Assembly (NCBI RefSeq): GCF_014145675.1 | Contig: NZ_JACGZW010000012.1 | Coordinates: 248,001 to 312,000, forward strand | Source: Amycolatopsis dendrobii | GTDB lineage: Bacteria > Actinomycetota > Actinomycetes > Mycobacteriales > Pseudonocardiaceae | Direction of reading: 5' to 3' | Length of the DNA: 64,000 bases | Part shown: one piece after another, positions 17,461 to 26,500 of the stretch | How the letters are laid out: every line of letters starts with the position of its first letter | Position numbering within the stretch: position 1 is the stretch's first letter | Position numbers and translations under genes: made by a program | Notes under the pieces: generated by a model | The model's database searches: none | The model's input: only the letters and a program-made list of their open reading frames with translations | Told to the model about the DNA's origin: nothing

Positions 17461-19104
17461 GTGGGGGGACGATTTGCGCTCATTGTCACAACGGAGTCCT
17501 ACACCGACGAAACCTTCGCCCAGCTGAAATCTCCGAAAGCGGACGCCGACGCGCTGGAGGCCGTCCTGAAGGATCCCTTGATCGGCAACTATGCGGTTTC
17601 CGCATTGCACGACGCTGATTGCCAAGAGGTTCGTGTCGCCATCGACGAGTTCTTCGCGGAATCCGAATTCGACGATGTCAGGCTGCTGTACATTTCGGGC
17701 CACGGCGTCAAGAGCGACGACGGTCGCCTGCACTTCGTCATGCGGGACTCAAAGGCGCAGTTGCTCCAGTCCACCACGATCGACGGGGACTGGGTCCGCG
17801 CACGCATGGACGAGGGCCGGAGCAATCACGTCGTGGTGGTACTCGACTGCTGCTACGCGGGCGCGTTCCCCTCGGGATTCCGGCACCGAGCAGACGACCA
17901 GGTTCACGCGATCCAGCAATTGAGAGGCAAGGGCCGCGCGGTCCTTACCTCGTCCTCGTCCGTGCAGTACTCGTATGAGACCGGCACCGACGCAACGCCC
18001 ACGGTGACCGGGTCGGCACCGCCTTCGATATTCACCGGGATACTTGTGGAAGGTCTGCAAAGCGGACAGGCGGACCGGAACGCCGACGGGATCATCGACG
18101 CGCAAGAACTTTACGATCACGTCTTCGACAAGGTCCGGGAGTCCCCCTCTCCGCAGCGCCCGCAAGGGAAGTTCGATACCGAGGGCAAGCTTCCCGTCGC
18201 CTTCGCTCCCCAGCGACCGGGTGCCCGCTCGACGCTGGTCGACATCGCCGTGAACAACCCTGCCATGCGACCCACGCTGCTGAGCACCATCGAGCAGCAA
18301 GGCGAAGCGAACCCCGACGCGCACGAACTGCTCAAATTCCTGGCCGACGACCCGGACCCGAAGATCGCCGGGCGTGCTCGCGCGCTCCTGGCTTCGGACG
18401 AGGCCGACTCGGAGAGATCGCCGTCCGAGGATGACGATCCGCCGCTGACCGCACTGGGCACGACCGACCTGTCTCCCGAAGGATGCGTCTTGGGCCTGGC
18501 CAGCGCTGGGGTCGCGTTCCTCCTCGCAGCTCTCCCGTTCCTGATGGGCAACGCGTTCGGCCGGATAGGCGACCTCGCCGGCTTCGGTTGGGGAGACCTC
18601 GGTGCCCTGCTCGTCAGCATGCTCGTCGTCGGCGTTGTCCTGCTCGCCGAAATGGCGTTCGGTTGGATGGCAGCGGACTTGGACATCTCCCCCGAGCTTC
18701 GGCTGTATCCGGCTGCGCTCTTAGCGACGTCGACTTTCGCGGGTGTGATCGGTGCGGGCTGGCTGGGAGTCGGCACCGTCGTGCTTCTCGTACTGGCCTT
18801 CGCCGGATTGTTGTTCGCGGATCCGGACGAGGCGCTGGATCTTGTTCCCGGTGCAGCCCTGATCATTACCGCCGGAAGTGCGATAGCCCTCTTCCGGCTC
18901 CCGATTCCAACGTGGGCAGCCATTCTGGGAATCCTCGCGGCGACGGGGATCGCGGCGGCGCTCGCGGAGTTCGCCAGGTTCTACTGGGCACTCTGCTTCC
19001 TCCTGGCGGGAACTACAGCATTTTTGCAGGCACGACAACCCCACTGGGTGTGGCTCGACGAGTTAGGCAGGACATTGATGAACTGGCTGGTGTGGCGCTT
19101 CTGA
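17461..19104 (+). CDS. Caspase-like (C14) protease fused to a multi-TM tail
   Basis: A 547-residue protein starting at GTG 17461 with GGAG six bases upstream. Residues 1-255 form a caspase fold: RFALIVTTESY opens the first strand, the catalytic His is H81 in YISGHG, and the catalytic Cys is C131 in VLDCCYAG, equivalent to the DSC of metacaspases. A linker with HEAT-like helices (AVNNPAMRPTLL and FLADDPDPKIAGRARALL, about 262-325) precedes 7-8 hydrophobic spans at about 345-540. The protease is therefore membrane-tethered, which is unusual. The divergent EACC1-like gene and following 138-aa gene are its likely partners. Bacterial caspases in such settings execute abortive infection or programmed death; that output is inferred here. 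Confidence 0.86.
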   Translation: MGGRFALIVTTESYTDETFAQLKSPKADADALEAVLKDPLIGNYAVSALHDADCQEVRVAIDEFFAESEFDDVRLLYISGHGVKSDDGRLHFVMRDSKAQLLQSTTIDGDWVRARMDEGRSNHVVVVLDCCYAGAFPSGFRHRADDQVHAIQQLRGKGRAVLTSSSSVQYSYETGTDATPTVTGSAPPSIFTGILVEGLQSGQADRNADGIIDAQELYDHVFDKVRESPSPQRPQGKFDTEGKLPVAFAPQRPGARSTLVDIAVNNPAMRPTLLSTIEQQGEANPDAHELLKFLADDPDPKIAGRARALLASDEADSERSPSEDDDPPLTALGTTDLSPEGCVLGLASAGVAFLLAALPFLMGNAFGRIGDLAGFGWGDLGALLVSMLVVGVVLLAEMAFGWMAADLDISPELRLYPAALLATSTFAGVIGAGWLGVGTVVLLVLAFAGLLFADPDEALDLVPGAALIITAGSAIALFRLPIPTWAAILGILAATGIAAALAEFARFYWALCFLLAGTTAFLQARQPHWVWLDELGRTLMNWLVWRF

Positions 19105-19139
19105 GCCCCACCAGCCGCCTGTCCGGCTAGAGTCGCGGA

Positions 19140-19556
19140 ATGGGCGAGTCGAAAGATCAGCAAGTCCGATACGTCGTCGAGGGAGCCGCACTGAGCGTGC
19201 TCGCTGCCAGGGTTGAGGCGCTGTCCGCGGTGAAGACCACGCTGGAGTTAAACTTCAACTCGGTATGGAGACGTTGGGGGCCCGCCAAGGCCTTCCCATC
19301 ACTCGCCCGCGCCGTCGACCCGGGAAACCTCTTTTACCTGGCTCTTCATCGATCGGAAGGTCGCCGCTGGGGCGCGGGCCGCTGGCAGATCGACGGGCCT
19401 TGGGCCAGGCCTTGTCTCGCCGAAGGGTGGGAGCTGAGCGAAATCGAGGAGTGCCTCGAACAGTTCGCCGACGAACGCGCCTCAGCCGACGAGTGGCGTC
19501 GGTTCGGCGAACTGTACGTGGGTAAGTTCCAGGATGGCGAGATTCAGCGTCAATGA
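19140..19556 (+). CDS. Unknown 138-aa protein downstream of the caspase
   Basis: A soluble 138-residue protein beginning at ATG 19140, 35 bases after the caspase stop, so probably co-transcribed. The N-terminal helix (ALSVLAARVEALSAV) is followed by Trp-rich sequence (FNSVWRRWGPAKAFP, RWGAGRWQIDGPWARP) and an acidic helical end (ELSEIEECLEQFADERASADEW). No family is recognised. It could be a caspase substrate or regulator judged by position only. Codon structure is good through to the TGA, and downstream the sequence loses coding character. Confidence 0.6.
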   Translation: MGESKDQQVRYVVEGAALSVLAARVEALSAVKTTLELNFNSVWRRWGPAKAFPSLARAVDPGNLFYLALHRSEGRRWGAGRWQIDGPWARPCLAEGWELSEIEECLEQFADERASADEWRRFGELYVGKFQDGEIQRQ

Positions 19557-19779
19557 GCAGCAGCCGAGGGTCACATCCGTAGACTGTTCTAGAGGTACAT
19601 CCGCACGATAGAGCCGCGATCAGCCACGCTTGTGACCACAGCGCGCCTACCGCCGGACCTATTCGAGGAGGTCGTATGCGCAACAAGGACTGGTGAGTTT
19701 CCCGACTGTCGAACGACAACGGCATCAACCTCGATGCAGTTCCTCGCCAGCGGACCCGCGGCTCGGACCCGCCGACACC

Positions 19780-20330
19780 CCGGGGACAAGCTGTTCTTCC
19801 TCCAGCCCGCGATGCGCCGAACCTGTCGATGGACGTACTGCAGTGGAGCCGCACCACCGGCTTTTCCAGGGCAAGGCGCGCTCGACCTGTCCGGCTCCCT
19901 CGCACCCGTGCTCGCCGCCGGACCGCTGTCGCTCGAAGTGTTCAACGATGTCTTCCACCAGGCCGATCCCGACCGCACCGCCGTCGACGCGCACCGGCCC
20001 CTGCTCGCCCTCGCCGAAGCGACCGCCGCCCCGACCCGGTCGCCCAGCCCGCGCCGGAAGTCCACGGATCGGACTTCGTCGAACTGTCCGCGGACGATTC
20101 CCTGGCCCCGGTCCTGTCAGCGCTCGGCTTCGCGCGCACCGGAGTCCACCGCGCCAAACTCGCGGAACTCTGGGAAGAAGGCTCCGCACGGATCCTCGTC
20201 AACGGCTCCGGCTGCCGTCGCCACCCTCGCCGTCGAATCGGCAGACCCCGCTACCGCCGCCTGCCGCGCGGTCCGGCTCGACGCGACCCGCCTGCCGCGA
20301 GGACGCGGCCTCCGCACAAGAAAGTTTCCG
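19780..20330 (+). pseudogene. Decayed isomerase/epimerase-HPPD (3-dehydroshikimate dehydratase-type) gene
   Basis: Pieces of one protein appear in order but in different frames: DKLFFLQ, then MDVLQWSR (about 19829), then PGQGALDLSG and LSLEVFNDVFHQADPDRTAVDA (about 19867-20010), then DFVELSADDSLAPVLSALGFARTGVHR (about 20070-20150, another frame) and LAVESADP (about 20225). This order matches the C-terminal half of the fused sugar-phosphate isomerase/epimerase plus 4-hydroxyphenylpyruvate-dioxygenase-like proteins that include QuiC-type 3-dehydroshikimate dehydratases of quinate/shikimate catabolism. At least three frameshifts and a missing 5' half make it non-functional. No neighbour belongs to that pathway, so it is a displaced remnant. 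Confidence 0.6.
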
Positions 20331-20337
20331 TCCTCAC

Positions 20338-21840
20338 TCAACACCGGCAACCACAACGACCGATCCCACCGCACCGCATCAGTTCGTCGATAAGGATGCG
20401 TGCCTCAACACCCCTGACTCGAGGCTGCGGAGGATCTCGTGACCAGTCGACCAACCACAAACCAGGCTCTCCGCTTGCCTCCTGCCAAACTCCACCGCCG
20501 CGCACCGCAAAACGCCGTCGACTCCGCCGCGCTAGCCGACGAACCTCACCCACGCGCCCACAACAACAACGGATTCCTATCCAGGAAGAACGAATCTGAT
20601 AGACTCGCAGCATGACGAATTCCCTTTCGAAGGGAATTCTCGCCAGCAACAGTGATCGAGTCCCCCCTCGGACACGCGTACTAACCCTACGGGGTGGGCG
20701 GATGGTCACAGCGACCATCCGCTCTCTCGCGTTATAGACCAGTTCCAGGCCGATCTCCTCGTACAGCTCTTGCAGCCGGGCCGGGCTCGCGCTGATCACC
20801 CGTCTCCCGGCATCCGCCAACGAGTCGACCAGCGCCTCAACATCCGCTCTCCCCAGCTCTGAACCGGCTGGAGTCCTCGCCAGCTCCTCTGCCGCCGCGT
20901 CGCGCTCCTCCCTCGCGCGGTTCAGGGGTTCGATCAGCGCTTCCAGGTCGGCCCCGGCCTCGATCGCCTGCGTGAGCCGCGCCAATCGGGTTTTCGCTTG
21001 GGTCAGCCATCGCTGGGCATCCGCCGTGCGCCGTGGGTTGACGTTCACATCGCCAGCGACGCCGAGCATTGCCTCCACGGTCGCATCACGCTGCTCCTCA
21101 GAGAATGCGTGATGGATGTAGCTGTTCAGCGGATCCATCAACGCCGCTTCCGGCAGATAGATGTTCTTCGGGTGATCAGCCAGAGCCGGTGACCCAGGGA
21201 CGAGCGTCCGGGCGGCGCAGCGGTAGTAGATCCGCGTGTCCCGCGGCGTCCCCTCCATCTTGCGCTTGCAGTGATCGCACCGGACTCGTCCGCGAAACGC
21301 GTACGTCCACTTCGTTGCCTTCGGTCCTCGCTCCAGCTTCCGACGCGCTTCGAGGCCGCCCGCGGCGCGAGACCGGCGAGAGAGCTGAACCGCGGTGAAG
21401 TCCTCGACAGAGATGATCTCGGGATGCGCTGGTTTGCGTGACCGGACCACCCGGTCAGCCGAAGCGCGCCGGAAGCGCGTCACATGCCCAGCCGCGACGT
21501 CGTCCGGATCGAGCAGCATCTCCTGCCGCGCCCACCTACCGAAGAACGCGTACCCGGTGTACCGCGGATTCTCCAGAATCGACCGGATCGTGCTGCCCTG
21601 CCAACCGTCCGCGAGGCGATGCCGGTTCTGCTCGGGACGACGCGCCGACGGACACGGAATCCCGTCTCGGTTCAGCCCGTTGGCGATCGCGCGGTCGCCA
21701 TTTCCGTTCAGATACTCCGTGAAAATCCGCCGGACAACAGCGGCCGTCTCCTCTTCGATCGCCAGGACGCGCAACCGAAAACCCTCCGCCGCTTTGCGCG
21801 GGTTCGGGTGCGGACCAGCGTCGACCACGACATATCCGTA
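20338..21840 (-). pseudogene. Large serine recombinase lacking its catalytic N-terminal domain
   Basis: From about 21840 downward the frame encodes the recombinase domain (DYGYVVVDAGPHPNP, VVRRIFTEYLNGNGDRAIANGLN, NPRYTGYAFFGRW), the zinc-ribbon domain (RVRCDHCKRKMEG with a later CAA) and a coiled coil (LTQAKTRLARLTQAIEAG) as in actinomycete large serine recombinases. The resolvase catalytic domain with its Ser nucleophile, about 150 residues that should precede DYGY, is absent: upstream sequence is antisense to another gene. The natural C-terminus (near RVRGGTRSLLL, about 20640) runs on into non-coding DNA to a stop at 20338. The gene is therefore a 5'-truncated and 3'-extended remnant of an integrase and probably cannot recombine DNA. 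Confidence 0.72.
20617..20639. repeat. 10-bp perfect inverted repeat with 3-base loop
   Basis: GAATTCCCTT and AAGGGAATTC flank TCG, forming a compact hairpin at the ancestral 3' end of the recombinase remnant. It is less GC-rich than its surroundings. It could be a terminator stem (no T-run on either side) or part of an element end or recombination site. Confidence 0.5.
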
Positions 21841-22371
21841 GTCCAGATCGGCACCGTCGGCGGCGACGTCTACGTGGGTGGCACCGTGCGCCAGGACGGG
21901 GGCATGCCGCTCGTCGTCACCGTTCTTCAGCCCTCGTCTTCCTTCGTGGTGCTGCTCGACGATGCTCCGCCGGCTGAGAGCGCTCCCCCGCCTCCCGAAC
22001 CGAAGCGCCTGACCAGACAGGAGTGCCTCGATCTCGCCGACCGCCCGGATTTCGCGAGCCGGCAAGGCTGGAGCGACACTCTGACCGTCCTCGTCGAGGG
22101 CCGCAGCGCCCAGGCGGTCGTTCTCGCCGCATTGCGGCCGGTCGTGTTGGCACGCCGCCCGGCACGACCGATGCCGCCCGTCTCCTCCGCCCGCCAAGTC
22201 CTGGAACCGCGTCGGTTCGTCCTGGATCTCGACGGCGTTCCCGTGCGGCTGCACACCGTCCAGGGGCCCGGCTTCCCTTTCACAGTCACCGCAAGCGATC
22301 CCGAGAAGTTCCGGATCGCGCTGGAACTCCGTGAACCTGTCGAAGTCGACTGGATCACGGAACTGGACTGA
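21838..22371 (+). pseudogene. 5'-truncated adaptor-motif protein of unknown family
   Basis: The readable protein is about 177 residues and begins abruptly with VVQIGTVGGDVYVGG, the same kind of Gln/Gly adaptor motif seen in the nucleosidase and four-TM proteins at 6133-9263. A proline-rich linker (PPAESAPPPPEPKR) and an alpha/beta domain (LTVLVEGRSAQAVVLAALRPVVL, then FVLDLDGVPVRL and VEVDWITELD) follow. The frame stays open upstream to 21484, but that part is antisense to the recombinase, so the natural 5' end is missing exactly where the recombinase remnant begins. Internal GTG codons could allow re-initiation, giving a shortened product. Confidence 0.5.
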
Positions 22372-22918
22372 TCTGCGCCGGCCGTGCCGGCACGATCCGG
22401 ATCCCGGACACCGGCCACTACACCCACTTCCCGCTGCCGGAGTGACGTCCCTCCGTGCACCGGCAGTACGCCGTGTTGCGGCCCACTGTCCCGCTAGCGC
22501 GCACCATGTCGGCTTTGAACGGCCCGGCAAGAGCTGCCCATAGGCGACCTGGCCACGTCGATACCCGCCGCGGGTACGTGCACACCACGAACACGGGACG
22601 ACCAGCCGTTACCAGATCCGAAGTGCACGCCGGAAAGGGTGGAGCCAGCGCGCGTCAAGATAGCGTCCAGGACACGATCTGCAAATCGGGCTGGGCGAAA
22701 ACAGTCCGGCCACCGGCACCCAAGACCAACCCCGCGAAGGTGCCTCCGCACTCTTCTGCGGCCTCACCCAGGAGAAAGGTGAATACGGTCACGGCACCGG
22801 AGATAGCCCGATAGTCAATGGCCAAAAGTCACCTTCGACAGACCGGAGACCAGCGCTTTAACCAGCAAAGTTCACAGCAGGCCATTTGGCGTTAACCGGG
22901 AACCGCGCGATACCTTAT
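22372..22918. other. Non-coding scar between recombinase zone and toxin/immunity locus
   Basis: About 550 bases without a supported gene. The first 75 bases after the stop at 22371 keep an open frame ending ...THFPLPE at 22445, possibly a remnant tail. From about 22800 the base composition drops noticeably toward the lower-GC immunity gene. Confidence 0.45.
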
Positions 22919-23458
22919 TCACGAACGTGCCTCAAATACTTCAACAGCCCGAGCACGCTGATAGCCGAGCAATACACTTTCCTCACTAGCAGATCCTTCG
23001 GGATCATCAGCCCAATACAACGCGCCGGCGACGATGTATCCCATGGAATCGGATCCCCGAAGCACATAAAGCTTTCGATTACCCAATTCAACGTTCAACA
23101 GCGCGCTGAACCTTTCAAAGTCCGACGGCTCCGCTTCTGAGATTACAAGCGGGTAGTAACTGTCAACCACAGCAAGGGCCGAGACGTTCTTAAACAGGAC
23201 ATCCACCATGGAGTCATATTTCAGATATTCACCGTCATGATAGCCGCTTCGCCCGCTCCTCAGCAGCACTTGAGCGTGCGAGCTGACATAGTTCGACAAG
23301 TGAAACTTACGGTTCAGCGTAAGCGGCAGGCGCCCTGGTGTAGCCACGTGCATCATCCATTCTGCTTGACTTTGACGCGCAACCATGCGCCGCCAACGGT
23401 AACACACCACACCCGTGCTACGACATGCAGACGTGCACACCTCGTGCCGATCTGACAT
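22919..23458 (-). CDS. Probable immunity protein for the adjacent polymorphic toxin
   Basis: Up to 179 residues; the Cys-rich first 24-34 residues look spurious, and the true start may be ATG 23386 or 23356. The convincing part runs from LPLTLNRKFHLSNYV to the end, an acidic alpha/beta protein (VVDSYYPLVISEAEPSDFERF, RKLYVLRGSDSMGYIVAG). It has no membrane segment and lies 45 bases downstream of the toxin gene on the same strand, the standard toxin-then-immunity order. Its GC content is visibly lower than the surrounding DNA, as expected for swapped toxin/immunity modules. No named immunity family is recognised; the function is inferred from position, size and composition. Confidence 0.6.
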   Translation of the reverse strand: MSDRHEVCTSACRSTGVVCYRWRRMVARQSQAEWMMHVATPGRLPLTLNRKFHLSNYVSSHAQVLLRSGRSGYHDGEYLKYDSMVDVLFKNVSALAVVDSYYPLVISEAEPSDFERFSALLNVELGNRKLYVLRGSDSMGYIVAGALYWADDPEGSASEESVLLGYQRARAVEVFEARS

Positions 23459-23503
23459 AGGGCGCTATTTGCCGAGGCCGCCGCCGCTGCGAGCGCCCCG
23501 AAT

Positions 23504-26500
23504 TCACCAAGCCGGGGGAAAAGGATTTGGCGTGATCAGCTTTCCATTCATGTAAATATCCATTTTATTCAACACTCCGGCGTGTGCATACTCTACCAAC
23601 TCCCACTCGGTAGGAATTGCCACGCCGCGTGCGTCTTGAATCATCGCTCGGTGCAGAATTTCCGCTGGAGTGTCACCGCTTAGGCCGTCGAGAGAGAAGG
23701 AGACCTTGATATCTTTGTCGCCCATTTTCAGGAGTTGTGCCGATATTCGTACTTCTTCGCGCCAGGTTTCGACGTCGAGGAGATTTCGCCCACCGAGCCT
23801 GGTGGTCAAGTCTTCAAGACCGTGGTATCGGGAGCCCAGAACGATGTGGTCGATACTTTGTTGTTGCGCTGCCAGTTTGTCTGCCGCAGCAGACAGCCGC
23901 CCTTCAGCGGCTACGGCTTCCACCGCCAGATCCGCTGCTCTACCGGCCTGAGCTGTGGCCTGGGCTCCCGCGATATCGATGAATCGGGCTCCCGCACTTG
24001 CCGCTTCGGCCAATCCGAGCAGCTCCGTTATTTCCAGAGTACCGCCGCCGATTTCGACTGCTGCGCCGCCGAGTACGTCGGACAGTGCGCACTCCGGGCA
24101 GGCCAGGGTGACAAGCCCGACCAGAACGATCCCGCCGGTCACCTCCGCCCAGGTGGGCGTCTCCGCACTGACCGGTTTGACCGTGTAGTTAGGGCTGAGC
24201 AGGTTTCGGGGATCCAAGCAGTTCGCGAGGGTTTCGCTGCCCGGCGTGTTAGTAGCGCGGCAGAGTTCCTGCAGATGGCTGAGGATGCGTTGCTGATCAG
24301 CTTTGGTGCCGGTGAACAGCAGGGCACAGTCGGCTGAGCTGAGCATGCCGATAGACGCGGTAAGACGCACGCTGTCCTGGCATTGTGCCTGCCGTTGTTG
24401 GATTGCTTGCTGTTTTTCGGCCGCAGCCTTAGTCGCCACACTCTGCCAGGCGGCCTGAGCGGCGGCGGCGGCGTCCCTGGCATTTTGGTTCGTTTCGATG
24501 GCGGCTTGATGTGCCGCGTGCGCGGACGCGGCAGCATCCTGGGCATATCCTGCGGCAACCTGTGCGGAGTGCTGGGCCCAGGCGGCGGAGCGGGTGGCTT
24601 GGTCCGCGGAGGCGATGGCGGATGCCGCGGCGCGGGAGGCGGTGCTGGCTGAGTCTTGCGCTTGTTGCGCGGACGCTGCTGCGCGGTCGGCGGCACTTTT
24701 GGCGTCGTCGGCGTATTTGTGTGCCTGGGTCGCGGCTTCGGCGGCCTGGCTGGCGTAGCCGGTCGCCTCGTCGGCGGCGTTGCGTGCGCGAGCTGCTGCG
24801 GCTTGGGCGTCGTCGGCGTCGTGGGTAGCGGTCGCGGCGGCGCTCGAGACCTGAGCGAGCAGGCTGTCGATGGCAGAGTTGTGCGCGGAGGTGTTCTGAT
24901 CGCGGCGTGCCGCAGTGTATTGACCGACGGTCAGGAACTCGTGCAGCAGGATCGGTGGCCCGTCCAGGGCGGCCTGCGCACCGGCGACGACTTCCCGCTC
25001 GCCCGCGGCGCGGGCGGCGGACATCACCTGGTTGACCTTGAGATTGTCGTCGATCTTCAGCGCGGCGTACTGGCCGCTGTCGATGAACTCACGTAGTGCC
25101 TGTGGAGTGTTGGCATCCAGCGCTTTCTGCGCTTCCTGCACGACCACGGTCCGTCCGGCGGTGCGAGCGGCCGACATGATCTGGTTGATTTGGAGGTTGT
25201 CGTCCATCCTCCGGTCGGGGTAGTCGCGGGTGCGCAGGAAGTCCCGGACGTCGGTGTCGGATCCGGCCAGTGCCGCCGCGGCGGCCTTCTGGAAGGCGGG
25301 GGTCCCGGCATCGCTCAGGTCTCCGAGGATGACCCGGTCGTCCTGGCCTGCCGCCGCAGGCAGACCCGTGGTGATGAAGTCGGCGGCTTCGTCGTCGGTG
25401 CCGGACAGCGCCGCGGCGGCTGCGGCTTTCGTCCACGGCCCTGCGGTTCCGGCGAGGGTGAGGGCGACCTTGCGCGCGTCGGTGACGATGGTCGCTCGTG
25501 CGGTTCCCGCGGTGGTTGCCTCGCCGATCAACCGCGTGGTGTCCGCGTCCCAGGTGCTGGCCTGGTCGAGGTCCCACCGCGGTGGCTTCGGCTGTGCCGC
25601 GTACGTTGCGGCGGCGGCTCGGGCGGCGTCATCGGCGACCTGGGCGGCCAGCGCGATCCGGTCGTCGTCGGCTTGGCGTGCGGATCGGGCGATCTGGGCG
25701 GCCTGGGTGGCCGCGGCGACCGCTGTGTTCGCCGCGGCCGTGGCCGCGTTCGCGTGCGCGGTGGCTTTCTGCGCGGCGTCGGCTGCTTCGCCGGCGTGCG
25801 CTGCGGCCTCGTCCGCGGCCTGTGCGGCGGCCGTCGCGTCCGCCGCCGCGGCGTTCGCGGCGTCCGCAGCCTGTCCGGCGGCCTGGCTGGCCTGGTGCGC
25901 CCAGGACTGACTGGCGTTGGCGGCCGCGACCGCGCGGGCGGCCTGGGCACGCGCGGTCGCCGCCGCGGCTTGGGCCTGCCGGGCATCAGCGCCTGCGGCG
26001 GCCGCGCTGTTGGCGGCGTCGGTCGCCGCGTCCGCGGCAGTCCTGGACTGGGTGGCCGCGTCCTTCGCGAGGGCCCCGGCCGATTCGGCTGCCTGTGACG
26101 CGGTCTGCGCCGACCGTGCCGCGTCCGCAGCCCTCGACGCCCCGAGTGCCGCGTCCCGGGCTGTCTGCGCGGCCTGCTTTGCTCCTTCGGACTTGTCCCG
26201 GTCGGTGATGGCTGCCTCAGCGGCGTGATAAGCGTTGGCTGCGGCCCGGCCTGCCTGTGCCGCCGCCGCGGCCGCGCGGGATGCCGCTGCCGCCGCGGTG
26301 TGCGCTGCGCTGGAGGCGGCGTTCGCGGCGCCGATGGCCTGGCGTGCGGTGGCGGCGGCCTGATCGGCGGCGAACGCGGCGCGGTTGGCGGCGTCGGTGG
26401 CCTGTCCCGCGTGTCCTTGCGCGGCACCGGCGGCGTCCTTGGCGGCCTGTGCCGCCTTCTGCGCGGCGGCGGCCGCGGCCACGGCACGGTCGGATTCCTG

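Noticed and set aside
20338..22530. 730-aa intact recombinase
   Set aside because: The N-terminal half is antisense to the adaptor-motif gene and contains no resolvase catalytic motif.
25190..26098. Plus-strand frame of Gly/Arg-rich protein opposite the toxin
   Set aside because: It mirrors the GC-rich Ala repeats of the toxin gene; such frames are common artefacts opposite Ala-rich coils.
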